A stretch of DNA of 56,697 bases, taken from the IMG/VR virus record IMGVR_UViG_3300020171_002227, positions 1 to 56,697 of that record. The stretch is one strand, 5' to 3'. The translations under genes were made by a program, and so were the position numbers. Under the pieces are notes generated by a model. That model saw nothing but the letters and a program-made list of their open reading frames with translations. It did no database searches and was not told where the DNA came from. Origin of the DNA: a virus. This document shows, piece after piece, positions 16,379-25,350 of the stretch; the stretch's first letter is position 1; each line of letters begins with the position of its first letter.

Positions 16379-16783
16379 TTATATAGATGTTCTATATTTT
16401 AATGCGGAAACTTCCACAATGTATTGGTGAAAATTAATATAGCTTGCAATTTTTCTTTCGCTGCTTTTTTTAAATATATCAAAACCTGTTAAGGTTTTTC
16501 TGTTTGTGCGGATTATACGTTTTATCTCATCTCTGTCAGCTAACATTCTATCACGAGATTTCGAACGGATATCAATCGTAACATATATTTCATTTTGATA
16601 TGAAGTGTAGCCTAAACCTTTAGGAGTTTCAATTACATTGAGGGTATAGATTTTTATGGCATCATAGCTTCCAAAATCATGAAGTTTAATAGTATCATCA
16701 TAATAAAATTTAGGAAGTGCGGCATTTGCTTCATTCCAATTATCATTAAGAACATTATAAATTAGGAGTTCTTCATCGGTCAT
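16379..16783 (-). CDS. Putative tail terminator / neck protein
   Basis: A 134-aa alpha-beta protein positioned between the head-tail connector (plus an inserted HNH gene) and the tail tube. That is the usual place of tail completion or terminator proteins (gpU-like). The sequence KIYTLNVIETPKGLGYTS and the central EIYVTIDIRSKSRDRM, followed by helix, fits that size class. The start overlaps the HNH stop by one base. Family membership is inferred from context and size. Confidence 0.6.
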   Translation of the reverse strand: MTDEELLIYNVLNDNWNEANAALPKFYYDDTIKLHDFGSYDAIKIYTLNVIETPKGLGYTSYQNEIYVTIDIRSKSRDRMLADRDEIKRIIRTNRKTLTGFDIFKKSSERKIASYINFHQYIVEVSALKYRTSI

Positions 16784-17409
16784 TATATTAAACCTCTGTT
16801 ACTTAATTTTTTCATAAAATGTTCTTCCCAATAATCTTTATTTATGTTAGCTTTACTATTACAAGAAACACATAACGCAATTAAATCGGGTTTACAATTT
16901 TTTTTATCATAATGGATGTGGTGGCACGTTAATTTTTTACCATTTTCTTGTTCGGTTTTTCCGCATTCTTGACAAACTCTACCATCACGTTCTCTCACTT
17001 TTTCTTTTCTAATTTCATTAAAATCTTTACAATATGGTAAAAATGATCGACCATCTATCCACGCCGGATTTTTATCACCAGAGTGTAAACCAATTTGTGA
17101 TTCAGATATTTTCTTTTTTGTTTCTTCTGAAAATATCCTTCCTTTATTGGCATTAGAATAATTTTGTAAATTTTCGTTAGTTAGATTTTCCTTTCTATGT
17201 GATATAGATATTTTTTGTTTTGTTTTTTCACTATGTTTATAATTTTTATGTATTTCTGACATTTTTCTTTTAGTTTCTTCGGAATGTTTACGTCCACTTT
17301 GACCCACAGACATTTTTCTTTTAGTTTCTTCAGAACGTTTTTTACCTTTTTTAGCTTCAGACATTTTTATTTTAGTTTCTTCTGAATGTTTTTTACCTTT
17401 AAATGTCAT
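16783..17409 (-). CDS. HNH homing endonuclease with multiple NUMOD3-like repeats
   Basis: A 208-aa protein starting with at least four tandem modules of the type KHSEETKRKMSEAKKG, the NUMOD3-like DNA-binding repeats. The HNH core follows: CQECGKTEQEN, CHHIHYDKKN and CVSCNSKAN, then the end DYWEEHFMKKLSNRG. The end is nearly the same as in the HNH genes at 2883 and 33904, so these three form a second subfamily. It is inserted between the connector gene and the tail terminator gene with one-base overlaps on both sides (TAATG), disrupting neither. Confidence 0.9.
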   Translation of the reverse strand: MTFKGKKHSEETKIKMSEAKKGKKRSEETKRKMSVGQSGRKHSEETKRKMSEIHKNYKHSEKTKQKISISHRKENLTNENLQNYSNANKGRIFSEETKKKISESQIGLHSGDKNPAWIDGRSFLPYCKDFNEIRKEKVRERDGRVCQECGKTEQENGKKLTCHHIHYDKKNCKPDLIALCVSCNSKANINKDYWEEHFMKKLSNRGLI

Positions 17410-18308
17410 TAGAAGTACCTGGGAGATATTATTTGCTCATGTTTAAGTAATCGTTTATCCGCCTGTTCAATCCACTTTTCCCATCGATCTTTAGTATCGA
17501 GCACGGATCCCATAGTTGATTGAGGGTATACGATATTTAAATCCTCTTTGCCGCCAATAATATATGCCGCTGTTAATAAAATTGTCGCCATTCGTATGTC
17601 GCCGTCAACCGATGTTTTACCATAATCATAAGTAACACGAACGTTTGAACGTTGTCGTAGCGGGTAATGGTTAACGAAGTATATTATCCCACGTTCTGCA
17701 TTTATCCAATAATCCTGTGAGCGACCTTCCGTATAAGTGGTAATAAAATCTATCCATGTACTACCATCCCACACTTCAATTTTATTAGTTCCGGATACAA
17801 ACGGTCTAATATCACGATGTTTTAAATAAAGTGCAATTCTTGTTGAATAATCATATGGATAAGCGCCATAACCCTGATATCGGTCCTGTATGCGCACATC
17901 ATGGGTTTCATTTGTTACGCGAGTCTTGCGCCATGTATTATGAGTTTTTTCATCAACTTGATCACACATATCACTAATTATCTGTTCAACTTCATATCTT
18001 GTTGGATTAGTGATATCAGTAAATGCGGCACGCCCCATAAAGGATGCAACATCTCGCGGTGTGCAATAATATTCTTCATCGGCTTGAAATGGATCCGAAT
18101 AATCACTATAAACTGTATTTCCGCTATCAAAAAATCTTAAACGATACCAATGTGAAGAAGTGCCATTTTCATCATAATAAGTATTATTAGTAATAATTTG
18201 TGATGTCAACGTTGAATAACTTGCACTTTGTAATATACTTCGTTCAATTATAGCATAATTCCAAGATGCTTCGGTATTCGGTATAGTAAAATTAATATAA
18301 TTTCCCAT
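17409..18308 (-). CDS. Head-tail connector protein with N-terminal Ig/FN3-like region
   Basis: A 299-aa protein. The first about 85 residues are beta-rich (HWYRLRFFDSGNTVYSDYS), like a fibronectin-type module. The rest, beginning YYCTPRDVASFMGR, has the helical layout of gp6-like head-tail connector adaptors that attach under the portal ring (EVEQIISDMCDQVDEKT and the C-terminal helical LLTAAYIIGGKED). It is separated from the tail terminator gene only by an HNH insertion. The fused N-terminal module is unusual and could form a collar decoration. Confidence 0.7.
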   Translation of the reverse strand: MGNYINFTIPNTEASWNYAIIERSILQSASYSTLTSQIITNNTYYDENGTSSHWYRLRFFDSGNTVYSDYSDPFQADEEYYCTPRDVASFMGRAAFTDITNPTRYEVEQIISDMCDQVDEKTHNTWRKTRVTNETHDVRIQDRYQGYGAYPYDYSTRIALYLKHRDIRPFVSGTNKIEVWDGSTWIDFITTYTEGRSQDYWINAERGIIYFVNHYPLRQRSNVRVTYDYGKTSVDGDIRMATILLTAAYIIGGKEDLNIVYPQSTMGSVLDTKDRWEKWIEQADKRLLKHEQIISPRYF

Positions 18309-18310
18309 TT

Positions 18311-19729
18311 TTAATCCTCTTTACTTATTATTTTTATTAAATCTTTTTGACCGGTAGCAATAGGTTTAAATGTTACAAATCTTGCAATAATACAATCAAT
18401 ACTATAATTTCCAGCCTTTAATATTATATCAATAACATAATTTTTATCAATACTATAATTTCCAGCCTTTAATATTATATCAATAACATAATTTTTATCA
18501 ATAGTACCTTTTAATATTGTATCAATAACATAATTTTTATCACCCGGGTTTTTCAATAAAATATCAATAACATAATTTTTATCAATATTTGCATCCTTTA
18601 ATAGAATATCAATTATATAATTTTTATCTGTGTTTAATTTTTTAAATAATAAATCAATTATATAATTTTTATCAACATTTGAATTTTTTAATAGAATATC
18701 AATTATATAATTTTTATCAACATTCGGATTTTTTAATAGAATATCAATAACATAATTTTTATCAACATTCAGATTTTTTAATAAAATATCAATTATATAA
18801 TTTTTATCTGTGTTTAATTTTTTAAATAAGGAATCAATGGTATAAAGTTTTATATATATTGGCTGATATAGTCTTCTATGAAATGGATTTATGTTGGTTT
18901 CAAAAACGGTTGCTGTTGGTTCAATGGCGGCGTATTTACGTGTAAATATCCAATCTCCTTGTACAGCACTATTATAACTTGTGAAACCTACAGCCGATGT
19001 TGATGCTTGTGGATTAGCAGTATTAAAAGGAGAATTCGTTAATTGTACATTATCTTGATAATAATGAACATTATTACTTAACCAAACTATTTTAAATGTA
19101 TGCCACTCATTTGGTTTATAGTTTGTTGTTGTTGTTGGATAAGTAGCGCCATCTCCATGTTGAATAATAACACCACTAGACCACAACAATTGTGCTATAT
19201 GACCAAATTGATCTCTAAACCCAAGACCTGATGCGAGATTGGATCCATCCGGTATATAACCCCTAATTTCTACTATAGCGGGGTCATTATATAATAACTT
19301 TGAACTTAAAACTCGCCAGTTTGTATCTCCCATATATGTTATAATACTATTTGAAATAGAAGCTCCGGCAGTATATCCTTCCCATTTTGTTGTATCAAGC
19401 GTTGTTCCGGGAAAGTCATCAAAGAAATCAAATGTATTATTCCCACTACCACCATCACTCACCGCAGCATTTCCATAATACAAATAATAAGTCCAAACAG
19501 AAGCGGGAGTTGAAGAAGTCTTAAACCAAACATTAGCATAAGATGAATTAACTTTTGATTCAATCCAATAACTAAGTTCATTACCATTAGTATCAGAAAA
19601 TCTAATATCGGAAAAATCCGATTTCATATGAACTCTATAAGGCACTACCACCTTAATTTGATAATCGAGAATAGATGTGGGATTAACCACATCTATTCTC
19701 GCCCTATATCGCCATGAAGTATATACCAT
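18311..19729 (-). CDS. DUF2341/LamG-like surface protein with DKNY repeats
   Basis: A 472-aa protein. The N-terminus (WRYRARIDVVNPTSILDYQ and ANVWFKTSSTPASVWTYYL) matches the DUF2341 pattern, next to a concanavalin/LamG-type jelly-roll region (FFDDFPGTTLDTTKWEG). Such domains bind carbohydrates in surface adhesins. From about residue 298 come nine copies of a 14-17-residue unit centred on DKNYIID followed by a short hydrophobic stretch. Every unit is in frame, and two long blocks are near-exact DNA duplications. The repeats probably form a beta-solenoid or coiled stalk. The protein is a likely adhesion or host-binding fibre attached at the neck or head. Confidence 0.75.
   Translation of the reverse strand: MVYTSWRYRARIDVVNPTSILDYQIKVVVPYRVHMKSDFSDIRFSDTNGNELSYWIESKVNSSYANVWFKTSSTPASVWTYYLYYGNAAVSDGGSGNNTFDFFDDFPGTTLDTTKWEGYTAGASISNSIITYMGDTNWRVLSSKLLYNDPAIVEIRGYIPDGSNLASGLGFRDQFGHIAQLLWSSGVIIQHGDGATYPTTTTNYKPNEWHTFKIVWLSNNVHYYQDNVQLTNSPFNTANPQASTSAVGFTSYNSAVQGDWIFTRKYAAIEPTATVFETNINPFHRRLYQPIYIKLYTIDSLFKKLNTDKNYIIDILLKNLNVDKNYVIDILLKNPNVDKNYIIDILLKNSNVDKNYIIDLLFKKLNTDKNYIIDILLKDANIDKNYVIDILLKNPGDKNYVIDTILKGTIDKNYVIDIILKAGNYSIDKNYVIDIILKAGNYSIDCIIARFVTFKPIATGQKDLIKIISKED
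18394..18850 (-). repeat. In-frame tandem repeat array (nine DKNY units)
   Basis: The unit is about 42-51 bp, read on the minus strand as codons for DKNY(I/V)ID(I/L)LL plus a linker. The two copies closest to the gene's 3' end are almost identical over more than 50 bp, showing recent duplication. Copy number is likely to vary between strains. Confidence 0.85.
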
Positions 19730-19730
19730 T

Positions 19731-20102
19731 TTACGATTGTACGGTTGATGTTACTGAAATAAGTCCAGCGGTTAATCCAGATGTCATGGAATTTGTTACA
19801 GTTGTTTTAAAATATTTTGCATCCGGCATAATTGGAACGGTGAATCTATGCGCACCACCCGCACTTAACATACTCATATTGAACGTTGCGTATGCAACAG
19901 TATCATAATTACTATTATCAACACTTGTCCAAATATTACAAGTTATAGGACCTGATGCATTTGCGGGTCCACTACATTGCATTGTAACTGCAAATTGTAT
20001 AGCAGTTGTTAAATCTAATGCATAACTACTACCCATTACTGATGACAATCCCGCACTAATTAAAAGATCAGTTATAAAATTACTTACTTGTTTTGTGTAC
20101 AT
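19731..20102 (-). CDS. Putative virion surface protein (123 aa)
   Basis: A small Ser/Thr/Ala-rich beta protein. The middle ANASGPITCNIWTSVDNSNY followed by a regular strand pattern resembles viral fibre or decoration domains. It shares style with the proteins at 37952 and 20637. The gene overlaps the next upstream gene by 19 nt and sits one base from the repeat protein gene. No domain name is assigned. Confidence 0.6.
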   Translation of the reverse strand: MYTKQVSNFITDLLISAGLSSVMGSSYALDLTTAIQFAVTMQCSGPANASGPITCNIWTSVDNSNYDTVAYATFNMSMLSAGGAHRFTVPIMPDAKYFKTTVTNSMTSGLTAGLISVTSTVQS

Positions 20103-20458
20103 TTTACCTCCGTATTACCCGATTCATTAATATGTAAAACATAATTTTGTGTTCCTAACAGATATTCAATATATCGATTTTCTTTAGTTCCTTGTATTTT
20201 AATATAGTTTCTACGTACAAAAAATAATTTATCTTCTTTACTAAGATTAATTACAAACTTTGGTAAAAAGGGATTTAAATCACCACAATCGATTTTTTTA
20301 GATAATTCTAATGTAAAAGGATATAAACCAAATCGTACAATTTTTGATTGATCTATATCTTTAAAAAGATTTTCCTTTCCCGTTTCCAAGTCGAATTGGG
20401 GTAATGCGGTACCATCCTTATATTCAGCTATCCAAAAATATTTAAGTTTCGCGATCAT
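20084..20458 (-). CDS. Hypothetical protein (124 aa)
   Basis: An alpha-beta protein, soluble, with several aromatic and charged residues (KLKYFWIAEYKDGTALPQF). I do not recognise a family. It overlaps the stop of the small membrane gene upstream through ATGA, so it belongs to the same transcript as the surface proteins around it. It may be a virion accessory or modification protein. Confidence 0.55.
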   Translation of the reverse strand: MIAKLKYFWIAEYKDGTALPQFDLETGKENLFKDIDQSKIVRFGLYPFTLELSKKIDCGDLNPFLPKFVINLSKEDKLFFVRRNYIKIQGTKENRYIEYLLGTQNYVLHINESGNTEVKCTQNK

Positions 20459-20622
20459 TTAGTTTCAGTTACAGAATTTCCCGCTAAACCGGCAATCGCC
20501 CCAATTGCACCCATAATTATGTTTGATAATAATTGATTATCGGGTACATAAATGGTAGCAACCGATGCGGCAAGTACAATACCGAATATAGCGCAAATTG
20601 CAAATTTTACTTGATCCATCAT
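20455..20622 (-). CDS. Small membrane protein, holin-like (55 aa)
   Basis: The frame MMDQVKFAICAIFGIVLAAS starts at 20622. It has one long hydrophobic segment, a short polar turn (YVPDNQ) and a second glycine-rich hydrophobic segment ending NSVTETK. The two-helix hairpin resembles small holins. It lies between virion genes, with an ATGA overlap to the next gene. Lysis function is inference only. Confidence 0.6.
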   Translation of the reverse strand: MMDQVKFAICAIFGIVLAASVATIYVPDNQLLSNIIMGAIGAIAGLAGNSVTETK

Positions 20623-20636
20623 TTTATCACCTTTAT

Positions 20637-21197
20637 TTATATTTCATCATATCGGAACGTACACGATTCCGTGGTTTGAGTTCCTTGGGTTGCATTCGTG
20701 CTAACAGCGACTTGAGTTACAACCGCTTTTGATTTTTCAGCTATTTCATGCGCAGTACTATCAATAATAAACGGATTTCCAACTACCGAACTTGTCGCTA
20801 ATGTAATACCGGAAGATACTTGCATATAATATTGATGTCCCGATGTCATCAATAATCCCGTTGTTCCCGTTGTACCAGATGCTTGATAATAATTGGTTAA
20901 TGGACATCCAATATCGCCCGAAGCACGATATCCTATATATAATGCTCCACTTGTACCATAATTCCATCCAATTGCACCATCACAATACCATCTAATATTA
21001 TCAACTCTTGTAAAACTTCCCGATATTGCTAATACGTGATGTTTCCAAAAACTATAATTAACTCCTACCGCTGGAATCGGAATTGAGTTCGCCGTTCCGG
21101 GTGCGACACTATCCATTGTACAATATCGCGCCGATGTTAAATCGGTATATGTTGGTGTTATACCATTTAATTCTTGAACACTTACAGTTGCAACCAT
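20637..21197 (-). CDS. Putative virion surface protein (186 aa)
   Basis: A beta-rich protein with many Gly, Ser, Thr and Tyr residues (YQASGTTGTTGLLMTSGHQY). It follows a late-type TATA element at 21236-21258 and an AAAGGAG ribosome binding site. Being first in its transcript with a strong Shine-Dalgarno suggests high expression, as for a decoration or fibre protein. The composition is similar to the proteins encoded at 37952 and 38503. No named domain. Confidence 0.6.
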   Translation of the reverse strand: MVATVSVQELNGITPTYTDLTSARYCTMDSVAPGTANSIPIPAVGVNYSFWKHHVLAISGSFTRVDNIRWYCDGAIGWNYGTSGALYIGYRASGDIGCPLTNYYQASGTTGTTGLLMTSGHQYYMQVSSGITLATSSVVGNPFIIDSTAHEIAEKSKAVVTQVAVSTNATQGTQTTESCTFRYDEI

Positions 21198-21235
21198 ATT
21201 ATTCTCCTTTTAAAATTTTCATAAACTATGTTAAT

Positions 21236-21258
21236 AATATGAATTTCATTTATAAAGT
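21236..21258 (-). promoter_or_regulatory. Late-type TATA element
   Basis: Minus-strand TTTATAAATGAAATTCATA stands about 45 nt before the start at 21197. It is a member of the TTATAAATGAAATT family. Confidence 0.55.
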
Positions 21259-21272
21259 ATAAAGAATATTAA

Positions 21273-21380
21273 CTATGGATTTAAAAAGATTCCTAATTTA
21301 ACCAAAATAAAACATGTAATGCTTATTACAATTATTTCTAAAATAACTGCAATAAGTAATTGTTTATCTAAATAATTCAT
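21273..21380 (-). CDS. Single-pass membrane peptide (35 aa)
   Basis: The frame starts MNYLDKQLL, followed by one hydrophobic helix (IAVILEIIVISITCFILV) and a short tail. Its ATG shares its last base region with the upstream glycosyltransferase stop. The late promoter lies just downstream of its stop, so it closes the glycosylation transcript. Function unknown. Confidence 0.45.
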   Translation of the reverse strand: MNYLDKQLLIAVILEIIVISITCFILVKLGIFLNP

Positions 21381-22420
21381 TACCACTCCTCACCCGCTAT
21401 AATGCGCTCATAAAGTCTTAGATAGTTCTCAGACATAACCCTAATTGAAAACTCTTCCGCACGCTTTCGGCAATCTTCAGGCTTAATTGTGTCAACAAGT
21501 TTCATTGCTGATTTAATTTCGCCAATATTCATGGTAAATAGTCCAGATTTTCTATGTTGTACGATCTCAGGCATAGCACCGCGAGGAGCGGTTATAACGG
21601 GTGTTCCCGAAGCAAGTGCTTCTACTACTACAAGACCAAACGGTTCGTTCCAGAGTATTGGTAAGACTAATGCACGTGCATTAGCGAGTAACTCTCGTTT
21701 CTTTTCTTCAGATACATTACCCAAATATTTTATATTTTTACCATCACAAGAATTCATAATACTTAAAACATATGATGGATCATTAACAAAAATATCCTCG
21801 CCAGCAACTAATAATTTGTTCCCAGATTCTCGACAAGCCTGGATGGCTTCGTGACAACCTTTCATGCGGCTAATACGGCTTAAAAATAAAAAGTAATCTC
21901 CTTTCTTTTCATTATAAATGTAATTATTTAAATCTATGCCATTATAAGCACATTCTAAATGTATTCCTAAAATGCCGCTTGCTTCAGCACAATGAGCATT
22001 ACTGATCCCAATAAGGTTCATTTTAGGTATACCAGGCGGTGGATTTTGAAAATTACACTGGTTATGCAAAACTCCACATAATTTTATATTTAATTCTTTT
22101 AATTTATTATAATGCATATATGCATATTTTTGATGTGTATTTTCTTCCAAAATATCTATATGATTAGTTTCCAAGTATTTCATCACAACATCCATTGCTT
22201 GTTTTTCATGTGAAAAATGATAATTTATATTTGGTTCACATACTTCTACCACCTTTATAGGTTCTGGTAATTTACTGCCTTTAGGGGCAAAAACAACTAC
22301 CTCATGTCTCATTTTACTAAATTCGACTGCTTTTTCCGCGACCAATTTTTCTATCCCGGCGTAACCTTCAAAGGGATACCTAAGTGGATAAATTGTTGTA
22401 CTTAAAATTCCTATTTTCAT
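21380..22420 (-). CDS. GT4-family glycosyltransferase
   Basis: A 346-aa GT-B fold glycosyltransferase. The N-terminus KIGILSTTIYPLRYPFEG is the sugar-acceptor domain start. The C-terminal domain has the GT4 pattern FLSRISRMKGCHEAIQA, then NEPFGLVVVEALASGTPVI with the conserved Glu residues that bind the nucleotide-sugar donor. It transfers a hexose from a UDP/GDP sugar to an acceptor; neither is identifiable. It is related to the transferases at 24225 and 27481. Its start overlaps the HNH stop (ATGA). It is probably part of a pathway building a glycan on virion proteins or on the host surface. Confidence 0.9.
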   Translation of the reverse strand: MKIGILSTTIYPLRYPFEGYAGIEKLVAEKAVEFSKMRHEVVVFAPKGSKLPEPIKVVEVCEPNINYHFSHEKQAMDVVMKYLETNHIDILEENTHQKYAYMHYNKLKELNIKLCGVLHNQCNFQNPPPGIPKMNLIGISNAHCAEASGILGIHLECAYNGIDLNNYIYNEKKGDYFLFLSRISRMKGCHEAIQACRESGNKLLVAGEDIFVNDPSYVLSIMNSCDGKNIKYLGNVSEEKKRELLANARALVLPILWNEPFGLVVVEALASGTPVITAPRGAMPEIVQHRKSGLFTMNIGEIKSAMKLVDTIKPEDCRKRAEEFSIRVMSENYLRLYERIIAGEEW

Positions 22421-23160
22421 ATTATTTTCTCCAATTTAATATTTTTCATTTTCTTACTACCATGACAATGCATACATAATGGTTTTAAATTCCATGGCTT
22501 ACCATTGCAACCTTGCTCTTTATCCTCATCAATATGATGTACTGATAACTTTATTAATTTATTAGTTTTAGTAATATTATCTTTTTCATCTATACCACAA
22601 ATAACACACTTTCTATTATATTGTTCTCTTACTTCTTCTTTTTTCTTTTCATTAAATTTAATACAATATGGTTCAAAAGAAATACCGCCTTTCCACGAGG
22701 CATTCTTTTCAAGATTATGTTTATTCATTGCGGAATCTGACATTCTTTTTCGCGATATGTCGGAAAAACATTTACCTTTATTTATAGATATTTTACCTTT
22801 ATTTTCATTAGATATTTTTTCTTTGTGTTCTTTCGAACAATGTTTATCTTTAAATGGATTATTTACTCTAGAATGGTGTCCTTGAATATATTTTGGTATG
22901 CCATGCCATTTATGATGTTCTTTTATAATAATTTCTACTCGACAAGGACATTCACAATATACTTTTGGTTTCTCGTTTTTTAACCATTCTTTATACGATT
23001 GCGATAAAATTCTATTTATTCCTTTATTATAACCAATTTGTAATCCTACTTTACCTTTATTCCACGGTATTTGTAATCCTACTTTACCTTTATTCCACGG
23101 TATTTTATTTCTATGTTTTTTCTTATGTTCTTCAGATTGTTTATAACCTACGCGTGGCAT
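22417..23160 (-). CDS. HNH homing endonuclease with NUMOD3-like repeats
   Basis: I start at the ATG giving MPRVGYKQSEEHKK, which has GAGGGAT upstream; a start 15 nt further upstream is possible. The NUMOD-like module IPWNKGKVGLQ is tandemly repeated, with exact DNA copies near 23037-23104. A YCECPCRVEIIIKEHHKWHG segment resembles a zinc-stabilised DNA-binding module shared with the HNH genes at 30687 and 53816. The HNH core is CVICGIDEKDN, VHHIDEDKEQG and CMHCHGS. The start overlaps the epimerase C-terminus by 20 nt and the stop overlaps the glycosyltransferase start. Confidence 0.9.
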   Translation of the reverse strand: MPRVGYKQSEEHKKKHRNKIPWNKGKVGLQIPWNKGKVGLQIGYNKGINRILSQSYKEWLKNEKPKVYCECPCRVEIIIKEHHKWHGIPKYIQGHHSRVNNPFKDKHCSKEHKEKISNENKGKISINKGKCFSDISRKRMSDSAMNKHNLEKNASWKGGISFEPYCIKFNEKKKEEVREQYNRKCVICGIDEKDNITKTNKLIKLSVHHIDEDKEQGCNGKPWNLKPLCMHCHGSKKMKNIKLEKII

Positions 23161-24079
23161 TTTTATATCCCTCAATAGTTTGTTTTAATCCATCTTCTAA
23201 CGATACTTTAGGTTTCCAATCTAATAATACTTTAGCCTTATGGATAACTAAACACATATGATTCATTGCATTAAGTTTAGTATCATTAATATGAACAATT
23301 TTGCTTGAACTATTAGTTAATTTAATAATTAATTGTGCTATTTTATTTACATTAGTTTCAACACCACTACCAAAATTAAACAATTCTCCCTCTATGTGCG
23401 GTGTTTCTATACACTTAATATAACCCTCAATAAGATCACTAATGTGATACATATCCCTAGTTTGTTCACCATCACCATGAATTATTAAATCTTTATTATT
23501 TAAAGCATTATAAATAAATGATGGAATAACATTAGGAAAAGATTGTCTTTCAGAATACACATTACCCGATGCCGTCATTACAACACCTAAATGATATAAA
23601 TCATAATACTGTTTACCTATAATCGCTTGCATAGATTTTGTCATCCCATAAATATCTGACTCATATAATGCTTTATATCCATCATTCTCCGCAACAGGTA
23701 TTATTGATGGGTTTTTCCCATAGATGTGGTCTGAGGCAGCAATTATAACACGCTTAATATTACCTTGTTTTCTGCAAGCCTCAAGTAAGTTAACGGTTCC
23801 TTGTACGTTGACACTGAATGCCAGCATTGGATTATTTATGCACGTTGATACATGGCTTATGGCAGCAAGATGAACCACCATATCGATGTTATTTATTGCG
23901 AATTCAATATCTTCATATCGTCTAATATCGCCAGTTATCTGATGCGCTAATGGATTAATTCTCTTGTTCCCAAATCCCGGTAAGGAATTGTCCATAGAAT
24001 ATACCTCAGAAATCTCTACAAGTCTATCGATGAGATGACTACCAATAAATCCCGCACCGCCGGTTACTAATATTCTCAT
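23141..24079 (-). CDS. NAD-dependent sugar-nucleotide epimerase/dehydratase
   Basis: A 312-aa extended short-chain dehydrogenase. The Rossmann NAD motif GGAGFIGSH is at residues 7-15, the catalytic YGMTK near 144, and SDLIEGYIKCIE lies in the C-terminal substrate domain. The family includes UDP-glucose 4-epimerase and nucleotide-sugar dehydratases, and the substrate cannot be read. It supplies a modified sugar donor for the neighbouring glycosyltransferases. Its last residues overlap the start of an HNH gene, so the C-terminus may have been slightly altered by that insertion. Confidence 0.9.
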   Translation of the reverse strand: MRILVTGGAGFIGSHLIDRLVEISEVYSMDNSLPGFGNKRINPLAHQITGDIRRYEDIEFAINNIDMVVHLAAISHVSTCINNPMLAFSVNVQGTVNLLEACRKQGNIKRVIIAASDHIYGKNPSIIPVAENDGYKALYESDIYGMTKSMQAIIGKQYYDLYHLGVVMTASGNVYSERQSFPNVIPSFIYNALNNKDLIIHGDGEQTRDMYHISDLIEGYIKCIETPHIEGELFNFGSGVETNVNKIAQLIIKLTNSSSKIVHINDTKLNAMNHMCLVIHKAKVLLDWKPKVSLEDGLKQTIEGYKNATRRL

Positions 24080-24080
24080 T

Positions 24081-24218
24081 TTAAAACTCCAAAACTTTAT
24101 TTAATTTTTTATACCATCTATCAACGCAATCATTACACATTGTAGGCGGTAACCAACTTTGAAGTTCATACCAATCTTTATCATATAATATTAAACCGTT
24201 GCATGTATCACATTTCAT
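24081..24218 (-). CDS. Small zinc-ribbon-like protein (45 aa)
   Basis: The frame starts MKCDTCNG and contains a second pair CNDC, giving CxxC-x26-CxxC, a likely zinc ribbon. It lies between the epimerase and a GT4 gene. It ends just before the epimerase ATG with a GGAG-like sequence in its tail. Possibly an accessory of the glycosylation module. Confidence 0.6.
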   Translation of the reverse strand: MKCDTCNGLILYDKDWYELQSWLPPTMCNDCVDRWYKKLNKVLEF

Positions 24219-24224
24219 TTTAAT

Positions 24225-25310
24225 TCACCATTGTTCTCCATTTTTTAATCCAATTAATATTTTCTCAAATCGCTTTGACATACATTCCACACTAAAGTTA
24301 TCTTCAACTAATTTTCGACAATCGCGCGGATTAATAATATCAATTGAATTAACAAAAGCCTTCATGTGATTATAATCCCGTGCAATAAATCCGTTCGTGC
24401 CAGATTCTATGATTTCGGGTAATGCACCCATATTAGATGCTATTACTGGTGTACCACACGATAACGCTTCCACAGTAGTTAAACCAAAGGATTCGTGAAA
24501 TCCTACAGGGAATAAATAACATTTGGCTTTCTGCATTAACTTAAGTTTTGCGCGTTGATGAGTATGATCTTGTGGCAATGGAACATATTTAATATTATCA
24601 TGACCTTTAATCATCTCTAAACATTCTAACCCGTGTTTATAGTGTTCTGGATGACTAACCATATCGCCAGACATAACTAAATTAATGCCAGTTTCTATCG
24701 CTAATTTAATTGCAATCATGGGATTTTTTGTTGGATGAAATCTTGCTAACCAAAGGAAATAATCTTCTTTATCTTCATCGAATTTATAAAAATCCGTATC
24801 TACTCCGAGATGGGCATATTTAGATGTTGCGGGTATTTTACCGGTTGATCCGTGTTGATTCTCCCACGGCGTGCCTTCAAATCCCGTTCCACCACGTATG
24901 CCAGATTCAAATTGATTACGCGAGTTGACAATGACATTAAATGGAGGTTGTGGTCTTGCATAAAAATTCCCGATCATATAGCAAGCAACTTCCATTTTTT
25001 CTTTAAATGAATGTAATTGTTGCGCAACCATTTTTCCATGGCTCATATCGAGTATGACATCCGAATCAATTATATCCTTTTTATAAGTAACATATGCTTG
25101 CGCCTCAGCAATCCAATCCGCTTGCGCGCATGTATTCTGTAGTCGATTTACTTTAAAAGGATATTCTATAGCATCATTCTTAGCCGCATAAAGTATTACT
25201 TCATGTCCTAATTTAGTTAAACCACACGCAAGGTCATAAATAAATATTTCCCCGCCGTATGAAGTTGGCGGAGTTGTGTAGGTCGTTGTACTTAAAATTG
25301 AAATTTTCAT
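24225..25310 (-). CDS. GT4-family glycosyltransferase
   Basis: A 361-aa GT-B transferase. It has the N-terminal KISILSTTTYTTPPTSYGG, the donor domain FLWLARFHPTKNPMIAI and the motif FHESFGLTTVEALSCGTPVI with the conserved donor-binding glutamates. It resembles the other two GT4 enzymes of the island but is distinct. It has its own TATA-like promoter (25331-25350), giving a very short leader. Donor and acceptor are unknown. Confidence 0.9.
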   Translation of the reverse strand: MKISILSTTTYTTPPTSYGGEIFIYDLACGLTKLGHEVILYAAKNDAIEYPFKVNRLQNTCAQADWIAEAQAYVTYKKDIIDSDVILDMSHGKMVAQQLHSFKEKMEVACYMIGNFYARPQPPFNVIVNSRNQFESGIRGGTGFEGTPWENQHGSTGKIPATSKYAHLGVDTDFYKFDEDKEDYFLWLARFHPTKNPMIAIKLAIETGINLVMSGDMVSHPEHYKHGLECLEMIKGHDNIKYVPLPQDHTHQRAKLKLMQKAKCYLFPVGFHESFGLTTVEALSCGTPVIASNMGALPEIIESGTNGFIARDYNHMKAFVNSIDIINPRDCRKLVEDNFSVECMSKRFEKILIGLKNGEQW

Positions 25311-25330
25311 TAATAATCTATCCTATAATG

Positions 25331-25350
25331 CTATAATAGTATTTATACTT
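25331..25350 (-). promoter_or_regulatory. TATA box before GT4 gene
   Basis: Minus-strand AAGTATAAATACTATTATAG, about 30 nt before the ATG at 25310. This is the same extended motif as the plus-strand early promoters, showing that the family is used on both strands. Confidence 0.6.

Noticed and set aside
18394-18850. CRISPR array or iterons
   Set aside because: The repeats have no unique spacers, vary in unit length, and are in frame throughout a coding sequence.
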